A stretch of 64,000 nucleotides of DNA from assembly GCF_017313765.1 (NCBI RefSeq), contig NZ_JAFLNC010000002.1, positions 186,001 to 250,000 of the forward strand, read 5' to 3'. The notes below the pieces were generated by a model. It searched no databases. It was not told the origin of the DNA and was given only the letters and a program-made list of their open reading frames with translations. A program made the translations under genes and the position numbers. Position 1 is the stretch's first letter. Each line of letters begins with the position of its first letter. The DNA is from Sneathiella sedimenti (GTDB lineage Bacteria > Pseudomonadota > Alphaproteobacteria > Sneathiellales > Sneathiellaceae). Shown in pieces: positions 43,951 through 52,083 of this stretch.

Positions 43951-44947
43951 TCGCTAAATTCCTTGCCCATGAGTTTTTGAACTCAGAGAGCTGACTCGTC
44001 GTCGTTTTAATGAAGGGGAGGGCCGTATTTCTCACAAGATCTTTGGCATCCTCAGACTGAATGTATTCAACAGGAGATTTGCCATCAATTCGGGCAAGAA
44101 ACAGAGCGGGAAGCAATCTTGCTGTGCGCGCTTCAAGGTCCTTTACGGGCTCCCAATCGACTTTAGTAAAATAGGCAGTGTGGAGTGCGTCGAACGACGC
44201 GAGAAGCGCATCCTTCTTCTTTGGCACATGGACACACTTCAACAGCATGTGGTTCAAACAGAACGCAAGATCAAATGCAGGCTCCCCATACCAAGCACAT
44301 TCCGCGTCGAGAAAAATAGGTCCGGCTGTCTCAACCAGAATATTCTTTGGGCTGACATCTCCGTGTACGAGTGCACGCTTGGCAGAGAGAGTATCCGACG
44401 CGAGCTGGAGAAGCTGTTCCGATACCGACGGCTGGGCTTTTGCTGTTGCCTTCAGGTAGGGCTCGACCCTGAGTGCGTCAAACGTTTCTGGCACCATAAA
44501 TTTACTTGCGATCATGGCGGAATTAGCTGTCGCCTGATGTATCTTGCCGAGTGTTTCCCCGACTTTCGCGGCAAAGTAAATGTCCACGTCGCCACGCATC
44601 AACTGGTCTTTCCACGTCGGGCAATCCAGAAACTCCATGATGAACATTTTGGCGTCCGGTTCACAGTAAAGAATTTTCGGAACGGCATTCGGTGTGATTC
44701 CCGCAACTTCCCGGATCCAGTTGACCTCATTTACATTACGTGAGAGGGGGGCCTCCCAATGCTGCGACACTCTCAATTCCGGTAGCGCCTGCTTGAGAAC
44801 AAATATTCGTGACTCCGTGTCTATTCTCCATATGTCTGAAGAGATACCTCCGGTGAGTTTTTCTGCCCGAATATTTGACTCATCGGTAATCAGTTTGCTG
44901 CGCGACAGGAATTGCCGGGTTTCTGTATCAAGCATTTGAATTTCCAC
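43943..44947 (-). CDS. APH/choline-kinase-fold phosphotransferase
   Basis: This 334-aa protein has the aminoglycoside phosphotransferase fold. The N-lobe has a nucleotide loop KLTGGISSDIWRID and Lys in FVLKQA. The C-lobe has the catalytic loop LVHGDVSPKNILV and the metal Asp in IFLDAECAWYGEPAFDLAF. The family phosphorylates hydroxyls of small molecules, not only antibiotics. Here it sits between TRAP system 3 and an enolase paralogue with an overlap, so a hydroxy-acid or sugar kinase role is much more likely than resistance. It starts just seven bases after the DctM stop. Confidence 0.87.
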   Translation of the reverse strand: MEIQMLDTETRQFLSRSKLITDESNIRAEKLTGGISSDIWRIDTESRIFVLKQALPELRVSQHWEAPLSRNVNEVNWIREVAGITPNAVPKILYCEPDAKMFIMEFLDCPTWKDQLMRGDVDIYFAAKVGETLGKIHQATANSAMIASKFMVPETFDALRVEPYLKATAKAQPSVSEQLLQLASDTLSAKRALVHGDVSPKNILVETAGPIFLDAECAWYGEPAFDLAFCLNHMLLKCVHVPKKKDALLASFDALHTAYFTKVDWEPVKDLEARTARLLPALFLARIDGKSPVEYIQSEDAKDLVRNTALPFIKTTTSQLSEFKNSWARNLAND

Positions 44948-44953
44948 TCCCCA

Positions 44954-46297
44954 CTAGAACATTGTTTTTGGAAGAAGAAGAGATATGTCGGGAAACACGA
45001 TTATCAGATAGAGGACAACCAGGTCCGCCAAAATGAAAATTGCAGCCCCTTTAAATATCTGGTTCAGATCAACACTATCACCAACAACCGACTTGATAAC
45101 GAAAACATTTATGCCGACAGGGGGTGTTACTAATCCGACTTCGATCAATTTCACGATAACAATACCAAACCAGATCAAGTCATAACCAAGCGATTCAATG
45201 ATGGGGACCGCAAGCGGAAGAGTCAGTAGAAGGATGCCGATCGCATCCAGGAAGGTTCCGAGGACGAGGTAGAGAACACAGATCATCAGCATAACGAGAG
45301 CCGGGGAGAAGTTCTGTTCGGTTGTCCAGATGACAAGGTCGCTTGCGATATTCGTAATGCCCACAAAGGAGACCATCAGCTTTGCACCGATGGCGAGCAC
45401 AAAAATAATGGCGCATTGATAGGCCGTTTCCTGCAGAGCCTCTAAAAACGCCTCCAGAGACAGTCGTTTCAGCAAAAACCCGATAATGATAGCAATGGCG
45501 GCCGCGACTGCGGCTGATTCCGTTGCCGTGAGGAAACCGCTGTAAATTCCACCAATTACCACCACGGCAATCAGGGTAATTGGCCACATATTGAGGACGG
45601 CCTTTATCTGTTCGCTCGAGGTGCTGGTGATATGGTTCTCTGGAGCTGCGTTCGGCTTTATCCGGACCCACAGGAAAATAGTCACCACATACGCCAGCAC
45701 ACTGATGGCGCCGGGAATAATGCCTGCAACGAAAAGCTTCCCGATGGACTGCTCTGTAAAGACGCCGTAAATGACAAGCACCAGCGATGGCGGGATCAGG
45801 GAGCCGAGGGTGCCACCGGCGGCCACCGAGGCGGTCGCAAGAGACTTGCTGTATCCGAACTTTAGCATTTCTGGAACCGCAATTCTGCCCATCGCCGAAG
45901 CGCAGGCCATGCTGGATCCGGAGATTGAGGAGAAGCCGGCGCAACCGACGACGGAAGCAATCGCCAACCCGCCCGGCAACCGGGGAAGCAAAATGCGGAT
46001 GGCGTAAAAGAGGTCCGTGGTGAAACGGGCACGATGCGCAACATGTCCCAACACGATGAACAGGGGGACCATCGTAAAGGTATAGGTTTTGATAAATGAA
46101 AATGGGTCCGTCCCGAGAAATGCCTGAACTGGGCGTAAGGCTCGGCCAGGGTTAAAGGGCTGTCCGGCGGGCCAGGCAAAGATCAGGAACATGCCGATAA
46201 TGGCGACGGTGCATAAAGCAAATGCAATCGGTACACGCAGGAAAAGCAGGATCAGCAGCCCTACCAAGACGGCAATCGCAAGTGTAGTCGGGTCCAT
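44954..46297 (-). CDS. dctM: TRAP transporter large permease (system 3, DctM family)
   Basis: This 447-aa polytopic protein has PIAFALCTVAIIG, GFSSISGSSMACASAMGRIAVPEM, GGTLGSLIPPSLVLVIYG and VTPPVGINVFVIKS. These segments match the large permease of system 1 almost position by position (ACASAMGRI, GTLG-LIPPS, PPVG-NVF-I), so the two belong to one DctM subfamily, distinct from system 2. It is the channel for the organic acid handled by the kinase/enolase-like operon downstream. Confidence 0.94.
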   Translation of the reverse strand: MDPTTLAIAVLVGLLILLFLRVPIAFALCTVAIIGMFLIFAWPAGQPFNPGRALRPVQAFLGTDPFSFIKTYTFTMVPLFIVLGHVAHRARFTTDLFYAIRILLPRLPGGLAIASVVGCAGFSSISGSSMACASAMGRIAVPEMLKFGYSKSLATASVAAGGTLGSLIPPSLVLVIYGVFTEQSIGKLFVAGIIPGAISVLAYVVTIFLWVRIKPNAAPENHITSTSSEQIKAVLNMWPITLIAVVVIGGIYSGFLTATESAAVAAAIAIIIGFLLKRLSLEAFLEALQETAYQCAIIFVLAIGAKLMVSFVGITNIASDLVIWTTEQNFSPALVMLMICVLYLVLGTFLDAIGILLLTLPLAVPIIESLGYDLIWFGIVIVKLIEVGLVTPPVGINVFVIKSVVGDSVDLNQIFKGAAIFILADLVVLYLIIVFPDISLLLPKTMF

Positions 46298-46330
46298 TTT
46301 TATTTTAACCTTTCTGGGACAGTTTCTCGG

Positions 46331-46891
46331 CTACGAGAGATGTTCGGAGGGTTGCTGGATTTCGGGGGCTTTTTTCAATCCAAGGTCTTCGCAAAGATTC
46401 ATGAGGAGACGCAGGCAAAATAAGGCCAGGGCGATCACGAATACCAGCTTCGCGGGCCAGACCGGGAGGGCCAGTTCCCCTTCATAATATTGGCCGCTAT
46501 CCAGATCTTTGAGGACGCCAATCCAGACACACCATAGAATGGCCGAGAAAATCAACAGGGCGAGCAAATGCGCAAACGCGCTCAAGGGTTTGAGGAACTG
46601 CTGCGGCAGCCAGGATGTGAAGACCTCCACCTCAATATGACCCCGCCGCGCCGTCGCATAGGCGAAGGGAAGGGCGACAATCACTGGCATGAGGTTTTCG
46701 GCCAGAACCACATCATCCGGGATCGGCCAGTTAAAGAAAGTTCGGCCCAGAACGGAGATGCAAATGAGGGCAAGGAGAATAACAATCGTCAGCATGGAGA
46801 ACTTGAGAAATACCTGCTCAACACAGCCAACTGCTCGTTCGACAGGCGTGTTGCCTGCCGAACGACCGCTAAATCTGAAGCGAATCATCAA
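46331..46891 (-). CDS. dctQ: TRAP transporter small permease (system 3, DctQ family)
   Basis: This 186-aa membrane protein has four hydrophobic segments and the DctQ core LGRTFFNWPIPDDVVLAENLMPVIVALPFAYATARRGHIEVEVFTSWLP. The phrase IPDDV and the GHIEVEVFTSWLP segment parallel the system 1 subunit (IPDDV, AHIMVEVFTSHMP), again marking the two systems as paralogues. Its start overlaps the stop of the binding protein (ATGA, 46888-46891). Confidence 0.91.
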   Translation of the reverse strand: MMIRFRFSGRSAGNTPVERAVGCVEQVFLKFSMLTIVILLALICISVLGRTFFNWPIPDDVVLAENLMPVIVALPFAYATARRGHIEVEVFTSWLPQQFLKPLSAFAHLLALLIFSAILWCVWIGVLKDLDSGQYYEGELALPVWPAKLVFVIALALFCLRLLMNLCEDLGLKKAPEIQQPSEHLS

Positions 46892-48003
46892 TTGGTGCCT
46901 TTATTTGCTTCCCAAGGATAACCGTTTTTATCGAAATCAGCCTGATATTTTTCTATAAGAGCCTGATATTCATCCGCTACTTCCCGGGCGGGAAGCCCTT
47001 TCGCATTGACGGATTCAATCCACTCATCAGCAAGGCTGGCACCGTGTTTTTTGATCTGATCGAGCATTCCAGCAGGAGGGGCCGAGTAAATCACCTGATA
47101 CTCTTTTTCATCACTGGAAAGCTTAGCCTTCGCTGAACCGACACGTGCAAGATGATCCGAAACAACCCGTGCATTTAGGTCATCGGCGACTTCCCGGATC
47201 AGCTTTCTTTGGTCTTCGGTCAAGTCGCCCCAGAGGTCCTTGTTCATAATGATGCCATAGGCCATGACCAGACCAAAATCGAGTTCAACGACATATTTGG
47301 CCACTTCGTACTGACGGAAGCCTTCAATCGCGAGATGATAGATCTGGTTACAGTCAACAAGACCTGTTGAAAGAGCCTGATAGACCTCCGTCTGTGGCAT
47401 GGCAATCGTGGTTGCGCCCATACGCTTCAGCACGTCTGTGTAGGGTCCGCCCGTTCGAATTTTCAGGTCTTTCAGCTGATCAAGGGATGTAAGCGGGGCC
47501 TTGCAAATCAATTGAACAGCACCGGCATTGAAATTCCCGATATATTCAAGATTATTCTTCGCAAACTGCTGCTTAACGGCATCGTTGGTAGTCGCGAGTT
47601 CATAAATCGCCTGCTGGGCAACCCATAGGTTTGACGGGCCGACAAGCTGGTTTCCGACTTCATACAGATCCAATAAGCCAGGCGTATAGGAGGATACTAT
47701 TGTCCCCATATCTGCGAGACCAGCGCCAACAACCCGGGGCACGTCCGCCGGGGCACCAAGTGATCCACCCCAGTGAATATCCAGTCGGATGTCGCCATTA
47801 GAACGGGTTTCTAGCTGATCTTTAAACCAGTTCATGTTGTCACCCATGCCGCCTCTATTGGCGCCAAAATGTGCGTACCGGATCGTTATCGGATCAGCTG
47901 TGGCCGCAGGGGCAAATGCTGTAAGCGTTACCGCGGCGCTGGCAATTCCTGCCGCCAGGCACAATGCCCGGTAAGAATTTTTCAATGACAAATCAATTTT
48001 CAT
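46888..48003 (-). CDS. dctP: TRAP transporter substrate-binding protein (system 3, DctP family)
   Basis: This 371-aa secreted protein has a longer signal peptide ending near AATA (residue 36). It shows IRYAHFGANRGGMGDNMNWFKDQLE, DIHWGGSLGAPADVPRVVGAGLADMG, LKDLKIRTGGPYTDV with the ligand-binding Arg, and ALSTGLVDCNQIYHLA, parallel to the system 1 protein. The ligand is expected to be an organic acid; the downstream kinase, enolase-like and hydroxyacid dehydrogenase genes make a hydroxy acid likely. It is the first gene of the long minus-strand operon and faces the FAH gene across a 196-bp control region. Confidence 0.93.
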   Translation of the reverse strand: MKIDLSLKNSYRALCLAAGIASAAVTLTAFAPAATADPITIRYAHFGANRGGMGDNMNWFKDQLETRSNGDIRLDIHWGGSLGAPADVPRVVGAGLADMGTIVSSYTPGLLDLYEVGNQLVGPSNLWVAQQAIYELATTNDAVKQQFAKNNLEYIGNFNAGAVQLICKAPLTSLDQLKDLKIRTGGPYTDVLKRMGATTIAMPQTEVYQALSTGLVDCNQIYHLAIEGFRQYEVAKYVVELDFGLVMAYGIIMNKDLWGDLTEDQRKLIREVADDLNARVVSDHLARVGSAKAKLSSDEKEYQVIYSAPPAGMLDQIKKHGASLADEWIESVNAKGLPAREVADEYQALIEKYQADFDKNGYPWEANKGTN

Positions 48004-48199
48004 CTGTAGTCCCCGTTAGTAGTTGATTATTTTTATGCAATTGTTAGCATAACAAAAAATTAGTTGTCAATCCGCTTTCCGGCCAAATATTAAGCCTAAA
48101 GCTATGAATATGGTCGCTGAAAAGAGGAACTGATTGACAAAACCAGATTAAGATGCATAAAAAATGCAAACGAAAGCATAATAATCGGGAGATATAAGA
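48004..48199. promoter_or_regulatory. Divergent control region of TRAP system 3 and FAH-family operons
   Basis: Rightward, TTGACA (48133-48138) is followed after 16 bp by CATAAA (48155-48160), a fair sigma-70 promoter for the FAH gene. TTATGC (48033-48038) and GCATAA (48047-48052) form a dyad next to the TRAP start, and TGCAT (48153-48157) with ATGCA (48163-48167) a second dyad over the FAH -10 box. Both contain TTTTTATGCA on one strand, so the same regulator could bind both; which one is unknown. Confidence 0.4.
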
Positions 48200-49117
48200 A
48201 TGCATGCATCCACGCGCTATGCCCTTTGCACTATTCAAACAGACGAAGGTGCAACACCGGCAATTACAGTGGCCGGCAAGGTCTGGAAACTAAGCAAGGT
48301 CGCGCCGCAACTTGACCTTGAATCTAACGGCTTGATGAACCTGTTCGCGGATTGGGGGGCAAGTAAAAGTTTTCTGGCGCGTCTTGCTGATGATTTGGGT
48401 GCCGGCAAGCATGGGGGTGGAATTGAGGGGGCAGACCTGATCTATCTTACGCCTTTGCAATACCCGCCCAAAATCATATGCGCAGGCACCAATTATATCG
48501 ACCATATTGAAGCGGTTGGATATTCAAGCTTCAGTAAGGAAGAGAATATACCTGCCATGTTTATGAAACCTCCGAGGACGGCTCTTGTCGGTGCCGGGAA
48601 GACTGTCAGATGTCCGACAGGTTCCAGCCAGTTTGACTGGGAGATCGAGCTCGGTGTCGTCATTGGAAAAACAGTTCCCGCAGGGTCGTCGATATCCAAA
48701 GATCTGGATATGGTGGCAGGCTATATGACTACATTGGACATGTCCGCGCGTGATTTTCAGCGCAATCCCAAGCATTTTGCAAAATCCGATTTGTTTTTAG
48801 GGAAGGCCTTCGATTCCAGCTGTCCGGCGGGTCCCTATTTTGTGTCGGCCGAGTTTATCGAAGATCCGCAAAATCTGTCGATGCAGCTTTGGCGCAATGG
48901 CAAGATCGAGCAGGATTCGAGCACTTCAAAAATGATCTGGTCGGTGTTCGAGTTGCTGGAGATTGCGACCAAGAACGTCACCCTAGAGCCTGGTGATCTC
49001 ATTCTGACGGGTACGCCGGCCGGTACGGGCATCGAAAGCGGTGTGTATGCCAATGTCGGTGACGTTATCGAGGCTGAGATCGAGAATCTCGGGCGTCTCA
49101 AGGTCGAAATTTATTAA
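48200..49117 (+). CDS. Fumarylacetoacetate hydrolase (FAH) family protein
   Basis: This 305-aa protein has a C-terminal FAH fold with likely metal ligands Glu148 and Glu150 in FDWEIELGVVIGK and Asp180 in TTLDMSARDFQ. It also has KSDLFLGKAFDSSCPAGPYFV and the closing motif LTGTPAGTGIESG. Relatives are 2-hydroxyhepta-dienedioate isomerases, acylpyruvate hydrolases, oxaloacetate decarboxylases and ring-fission hydrolases. The ATG at 48200 follows GGGAGATATAAGA. The next gene, a NodB-fold protein, starts 35 bp later on the same strand, so the two probably work together in an organic-acid degradation step. Confidence 0.9.
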   Translation: MHASTRYALCTIQTDEGATPAITVAGKVWKLSKVAPQLDLESNGLMNLFADWGASKSFLARLADDLGAGKHGGGIEGADLIYLTPLQYPPKIICAGTNYIDHIEAVGYSSFSKEENIPAMFMKPPRTALVGAGKTVRCPTGSSQFDWEIELGVVIGKTVPAGSSISKDLDMVAGYMTTLDMSARDFQRNPKHFAKSDLFLGKAFDSSCPAGPYFVSAEFIEDPQNLSMQLWRNGKIEQDSSTSKMIWSVFELLEIATKNVTLEPGDLILTGTPAGTGIESGVYANVGDVIEAEIENLGRLKVEIY

Positions 49118-49151
49118 ATCGAATGGATTAGTTCCTGATATGGAGAACATG

Positions 49152-49967
49152 ATGAATCAGTCGCATGGCTGGGGGCCGGAGGGCGCGCGCGCCGCATTAA
49201 ATATAACATTTGATAATTTGGGGGCCGTTGCCGAGGAAGAAATCGGTCTTCCCTCGATGATGGGTGAGGGGGGTGTTCACGCATCGATCGAGGTGCTGCC
49301 AGACCTGCTGCGGATCTTGAATGGGGTTAAGGTCACCTATTTCATCGAAGGCTGGAATTGTGGTGCCCATCCCGAAGAAATCAAATCGATTTGTCAGGCG
49401 GGTCATGAAGTAGCTGTGCATGGTTGGCGTCATGAAAACTGGGCGAACACGGCGGTTTCGACAAGGAAAGATGCGCTGAAGAAGGCTGTCGACGCATTTA
49501 CGGCAATGGGTGTCGATGTGGCTGGATTTCGGCCGCCCGGGGGTAAGATTGATCTGGCGGAGCTAAAGGCTGAATGTCAGGCGGTCGGCTTGAGCTATGC
49601 GTCTCCATTGGGCGCGATTGGGGACGACAGGAACGATGGCGAGTTTATAACCTTTCCCTTCGCATGGCAGCATGTCGACGCATATATGCTCAATCCCGAT
49701 CTCGGGGCACTGCGACAAACTTTCGGGGATCCGGAAGAGCCCTATAGCCTTGAACAGTGGGGCACGCTGATTGAAGAGCTTCTTGAAAAAATTAAGCAGG
49801 ACGGCACACACGCAACCCTGATCTTTCACCCCTTCATGTTAAAGCAAAGCGAAAAAGCGCTGGAAATATTTGCGAAGCTAGTGAAGTCAGTGCGAGCGGA
49901 TGATGATATCTGGACGCCCACATGCGGGGAACTGGCGGCCTGGATGCGGCGAAGTCAAGCAGCATAG
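49152..49967 (+). CDS. Polysaccharide-deacetylase (NodB-fold) family protein
   Basis: This 271-aa cytosolic protein (no signal peptide) has a NodB-type core: ITFDNLG (Asp21-Asn22), the metal-binding His90-x3-His94 in HEVAVHGWRHENW, and FRPPGGKID (127-134). The canonical second Asp of TFDDG, normally a metal ligand, is Asn22, so activity may differ from true deacetylases. Cytosolic members include allantoinase PuuE-like amidohydrolases, which fits better than cell-wall editing. I chose the ATG at 49152 because GGAGA lies about six bases upstream; the frame stays open into the FAH gene to 49041. It probably hydrolyses an amide or acyl group in the same pathway as the FAH protein. Confidence 0.82.
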   Translation: MNQSHGWGPEGARAALNITFDNLGAVAEEEIGLPSMMGEGGVHASIEVLPDLLRILNGVKVTYFIEGWNCGAHPEEIKSICQAGHEVAVHGWRHENWANTAVSTRKDALKKAVDAFTAMGVDVAGFRPPGGKIDLAELKAECQAVGLSYASPLGAIGDDRNDGEFITFPFAWQHVDAYMLNPDLGALRQTFGDPEEPYSLEQWGTLIEELLEKIKQDGTHATLIFHPFMLKQSEKALEIFAKLVKSVRADDDIWTPTCGELAAWMRRSQAA

Positions 49968-50053
49968 CAAACTGATGCGAGGGCTTAAATCGCAGCTGCG
50001 GATCGAAAATTGTTGGATATGACAACCTGACCGTATGCTAGTACCGCAAAAAA

Positions 50054-50084
50054 AAGGCCAGCCGAATTTACTCCGGCTGGCCTT
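50054..50084 (-). terminator. Intrinsic terminator of the THI5-like binding-protein gene
   Basis: On the minus strand AAGGCCAGCCG pairs with CGGCTGGCCTT (50054-50064 with 50074-50084) around a 9-base loop and runs straight into a T tract (complement of the A run ending at 50055). This is a textbook rho-independent terminator for the gene ending at 50108. Confidence 0.88.
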
Positions 50085-50107
50085 CTCTCGTTCAATGGTT
50101 TTGTTTT

Positions 50108-51103
50108 TTAATTGGCGGTCATCTTGATGTTTTTATCGAGATATTCATTCGTATAGGATTCTGCCGGATCAAACGGCTTTTCGACGCCGAAATAGGTTTC
50201 GATCAAATCATAGGTTTTCTGAATGCGATCCCCACTGAAAAAGCCGAGTCCCTCTGTCGTTGTGGTCTCGTCAGCCATGAGTTCCTTAACACGTGTCCAT
50301 TGATCATCCATGGCTTCTTTATTCAGGCCGCTGGCCACATCCATGAGTGACTTGATGCATGGATCCGGGTTTTCGACGCAGGCATGAAAGGCGCGTTGGG
50401 TAACGGCGGCAAATTTCGCGACGACTTCCGGGTTTTCTTTCATATAGGAAGTGTTGACGATGAAAGAGTTGCCGTAAGGGTTAATGCCGACCTCGCTCCA
50501 GCGAAGGGAGGCTAGGTCATCGCCAAATGCAGCCAATTTCGCATCATGACCATTGTAGAATTCACTGATGATATCAACGCGGTCTGCGGCGAGGGAGGGG
50601 TTCTTCGCAGGCGGCGCAAGATTAACGAAGCTGACAGACCCATCTTCCAGTCCGACCGCTTTTGCAAAGGCTGGCCAAAGAACACGGGCCGCATCACCTG
50701 GAGGATTCCCCAATGTATGGCCCGCGAAATCCTTCGGGCCTTTCATGCCGGATGACTTCTTCCAGTAAAGGGTCAGGGGAGAGTTGGCGTAAAGCACCAT
50801 GATTGCTGTAAGGTCGGCGCCCTTGGATTTGGCGACAAAGGCAGTGCCAAGTTCCGCTATCCCGAATTCAGAAGCGCCTGTCCCGACTGTCTGCGCCGCA
50901 AGGCCGGAGCCCTTTCCGCTATTTACCTTCAGGTCGATGCCGGCATCGGCATACCAGCCCTGATCAAGCGCATAATAAATTGGCGCATGATCTGCGCCTG
51001 GTGTCCAGTTAAGGATAAGACTTGCTTCTTCAGCAAAGCTGGCTGTCGCCGACAGGCTCAGCATGGCGGCGCCGGCGAACCAGGCTCCTAAAAGCTTCTT
51101 CAT
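50108..51103 (-). CDS. ABC transporter substrate-binding protein (NMT1/THI5-like)
   Basis: This 331-aa periplasmic protein has a signal peptide (MKKLLGAWFAGAAMLSLSATASFA). The mature part has LILNWTPGADHAPIYYALDQGWYADAGIDLKVNSGKGSGLAAQTVGTGASEFGIAELG, the standard opening of the SsuA/THI5 family, which binds pyrimidines, riboflavin, sulfonates or related aromatics. Its permease and ATPase lie on the opposite strand at 52084 and 55455. A TetR-type operator (site C, 51247-51268) lies just upstream of its TTGACT -35-like box, so it is probably under the same control. Confidence 0.92.
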   Translation of the reverse strand: MKKLLGAWFAGAAMLSLSATASFAEEASLILNWTPGADHAPIYYALDQGWYADAGIDLKVNSGKGSGLAAQTVGTGASEFGIAELGTAFVAKSKGADLTAIMVLYANSPLTLYWKKSSGMKGPKDFAGHTLGNPPGDAARVLWPAFAKAVGLEDGSVSFVNLAPPAKNPSLAADRVDIISEFYNGHDAKLAAFGDDLASLRWSEVGINPYGNSFIVNTSYMKENPEVVAKFAAVTQRAFHACVENPDPCIKSLMDVASGLNKEAMDDQWTRVKELMADETTTTEGLGFFSGDRIQKTYDLIETYFGVEKPFDPAESYTNEYLDKNIKMTAN

Positions 51104-51246
51104 AACTCCCTCCTGTAAATTGAAAGATGTATTGACTTTTTCTAATTAATCTTTAGCCACCTGCTAAGATCAATTATATTTTCTACGGTCGATATAAGTT
51201 GTCAGATGGCGCAATAATGTTATCTATGTCATAATATAAGTCAATA

Positions 51247-51268
51247 TATATCCAACTGGTTGGTTGAT
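51247..51268. promoter_or_regulatory. TetR-type operator, site C (between binding-protein gene and TetR)
   Basis: Read on the minus strand it gives ATCAACCAACCAGTTGGAT, identical to site A over 19 bases. The core CCAAC-N2-GTTGG is a dyad. It ends 11 bp before the TetR start and lies next to a TTGACT box (complement of 51238-51243) for the divergent binding-protein gene, fitting autoregulation and joint control. Confidence 0.72.
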
Positions 51269-51279
51269 TTAGAGGGAAA

Positions 51280-51951
51280 ATGGGCAGAGTCTCGACGAAG
51301 CAAAATGAGAAGCCGTTGGCAGGTGAAAAACAACCGAAGAAGCGTGTACCGGGCGCCGCACGACGCAAGCTGCTGGCCGCTGGTCGGAAGGAATTCGCCA
51401 ATCGTGGGTTTGAGGGCGCCCGTGTTGATGAGATTGCAAAACGTGCAGGTGTGAACAAGCAGCTCGTCTATCACCACTTCGGAAACAAGGACGAGCTTTA
51501 TCGTCATGTGCTTGAGAGCATTTACCAGGATATCCGCAAGCGGGAACTGGCGCTTAAACTGGATACTCTTCCCCCGCTCGAGGCGATAAAGAAGCTGGTT
51601 GAGTTTTCCTTTGATCATACGGCGAAGAACAGGGATTTTGCGTCAATTCTGATTGATGAGAATGTCCATAAGGGTCGCCATATGAAGGAGATCCAGGATT
51701 TGGAATCCTTGCATTCGCCCTTGATCGCTGCGATTAGCCAGATATTGGAAAGAGGGGAGAAGGAGGGGTTGTTCCGCAGCGGGCTTAATCCGGAACAGCT
51801 GTATATCTCCATCGCCGCCCTCGGCTTCTTCTACTTCAGTAATATTTATACATTGTCCGCAATTTTTGGGCATAAACTTGATGCGCGCGAGAATATCGCA
51901 GAGAGAAAAGCGCATGTCGTCAAGTTGATTACGGACGCGATCGTCAAGTGA
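51280..51951 (+). CDS. TetR/AcrR-family transcriptional regulator
   Basis: This 223-aa regulator has the TetR helix-turn-helix AARRKLLAAGRKEFANRGFEGARVDEIAKRAGVNKQLVYHHFGNKDELYRHVLE and an all-helical ligand domain with FSFDHTAKNRDFASILIDENVHKGRHMKEI, which is RutR-like in style. RutR proteins respond to pyrimidines, consistent with, but not proof of, a pyrimidine-like effector. AGAGGG precedes the ATG. Operator-like copies occur just upstream (site C), before the permease operon (site B) and 22 kb away before the isochorismatase operon (site A), so this protein is the best candidate to control all three. Confidence 0.92.
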   Translation: MGRVSTKQNEKPLAGEKQPKKRVPGAARRKLLAAGRKEFANRGFEGARVDEIAKRAGVNKQLVYHHFGNKDELYRHVLESIYQDIRKRELALKLDTLPPLEAIKKLVEFSFDHTAKNRDFASILIDENVHKGRHMKEIQDLESLHSPLIAAISQILERGEKEGLFRSGLNPEQLYISIAALGFFYFSNIYTLSAIFGHKLDARENIAERKAHVVKLITDAIVK

Positions 51952-52007
51952 TGGAATGCGGGAAGCGACAGCCTTGATGTAAGCGACTAAGCCCTGACGT
52001 TCTGATA

Positions 52008-52060
52008 TTGACAGCAGATATTTTTATGTTCAATAATCAACCAACTGTTTGGATGATATT
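52008..52060 (+). promoter_or_regulatory. Promoter with overlapping TetR-type operator, site B
   Basis: TTGACA (52008-52013) and AATAAT (52032-52037), 18 bp apart, form a good sigma-70 promoter. The 25-bp operator (52036-52060) reads ATCAACCAAC, TGT, then TTGGATGATATT. It begins inside the -10 box and covers the start point, the ideal place for repression. Translation of the permease gene starts 24 bp further on. Confidence 0.75.
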
Positions 52061-52083
52061 ACAGGTTGGCATAGGAAATATAG

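Noticed and set aside
43943-44947. Aminoglycoside resistance gene
   Set aside because: The APH fold is shared by many metabolic kinases, and the operon context with TRAP and enolase-like genes points to metabolism.
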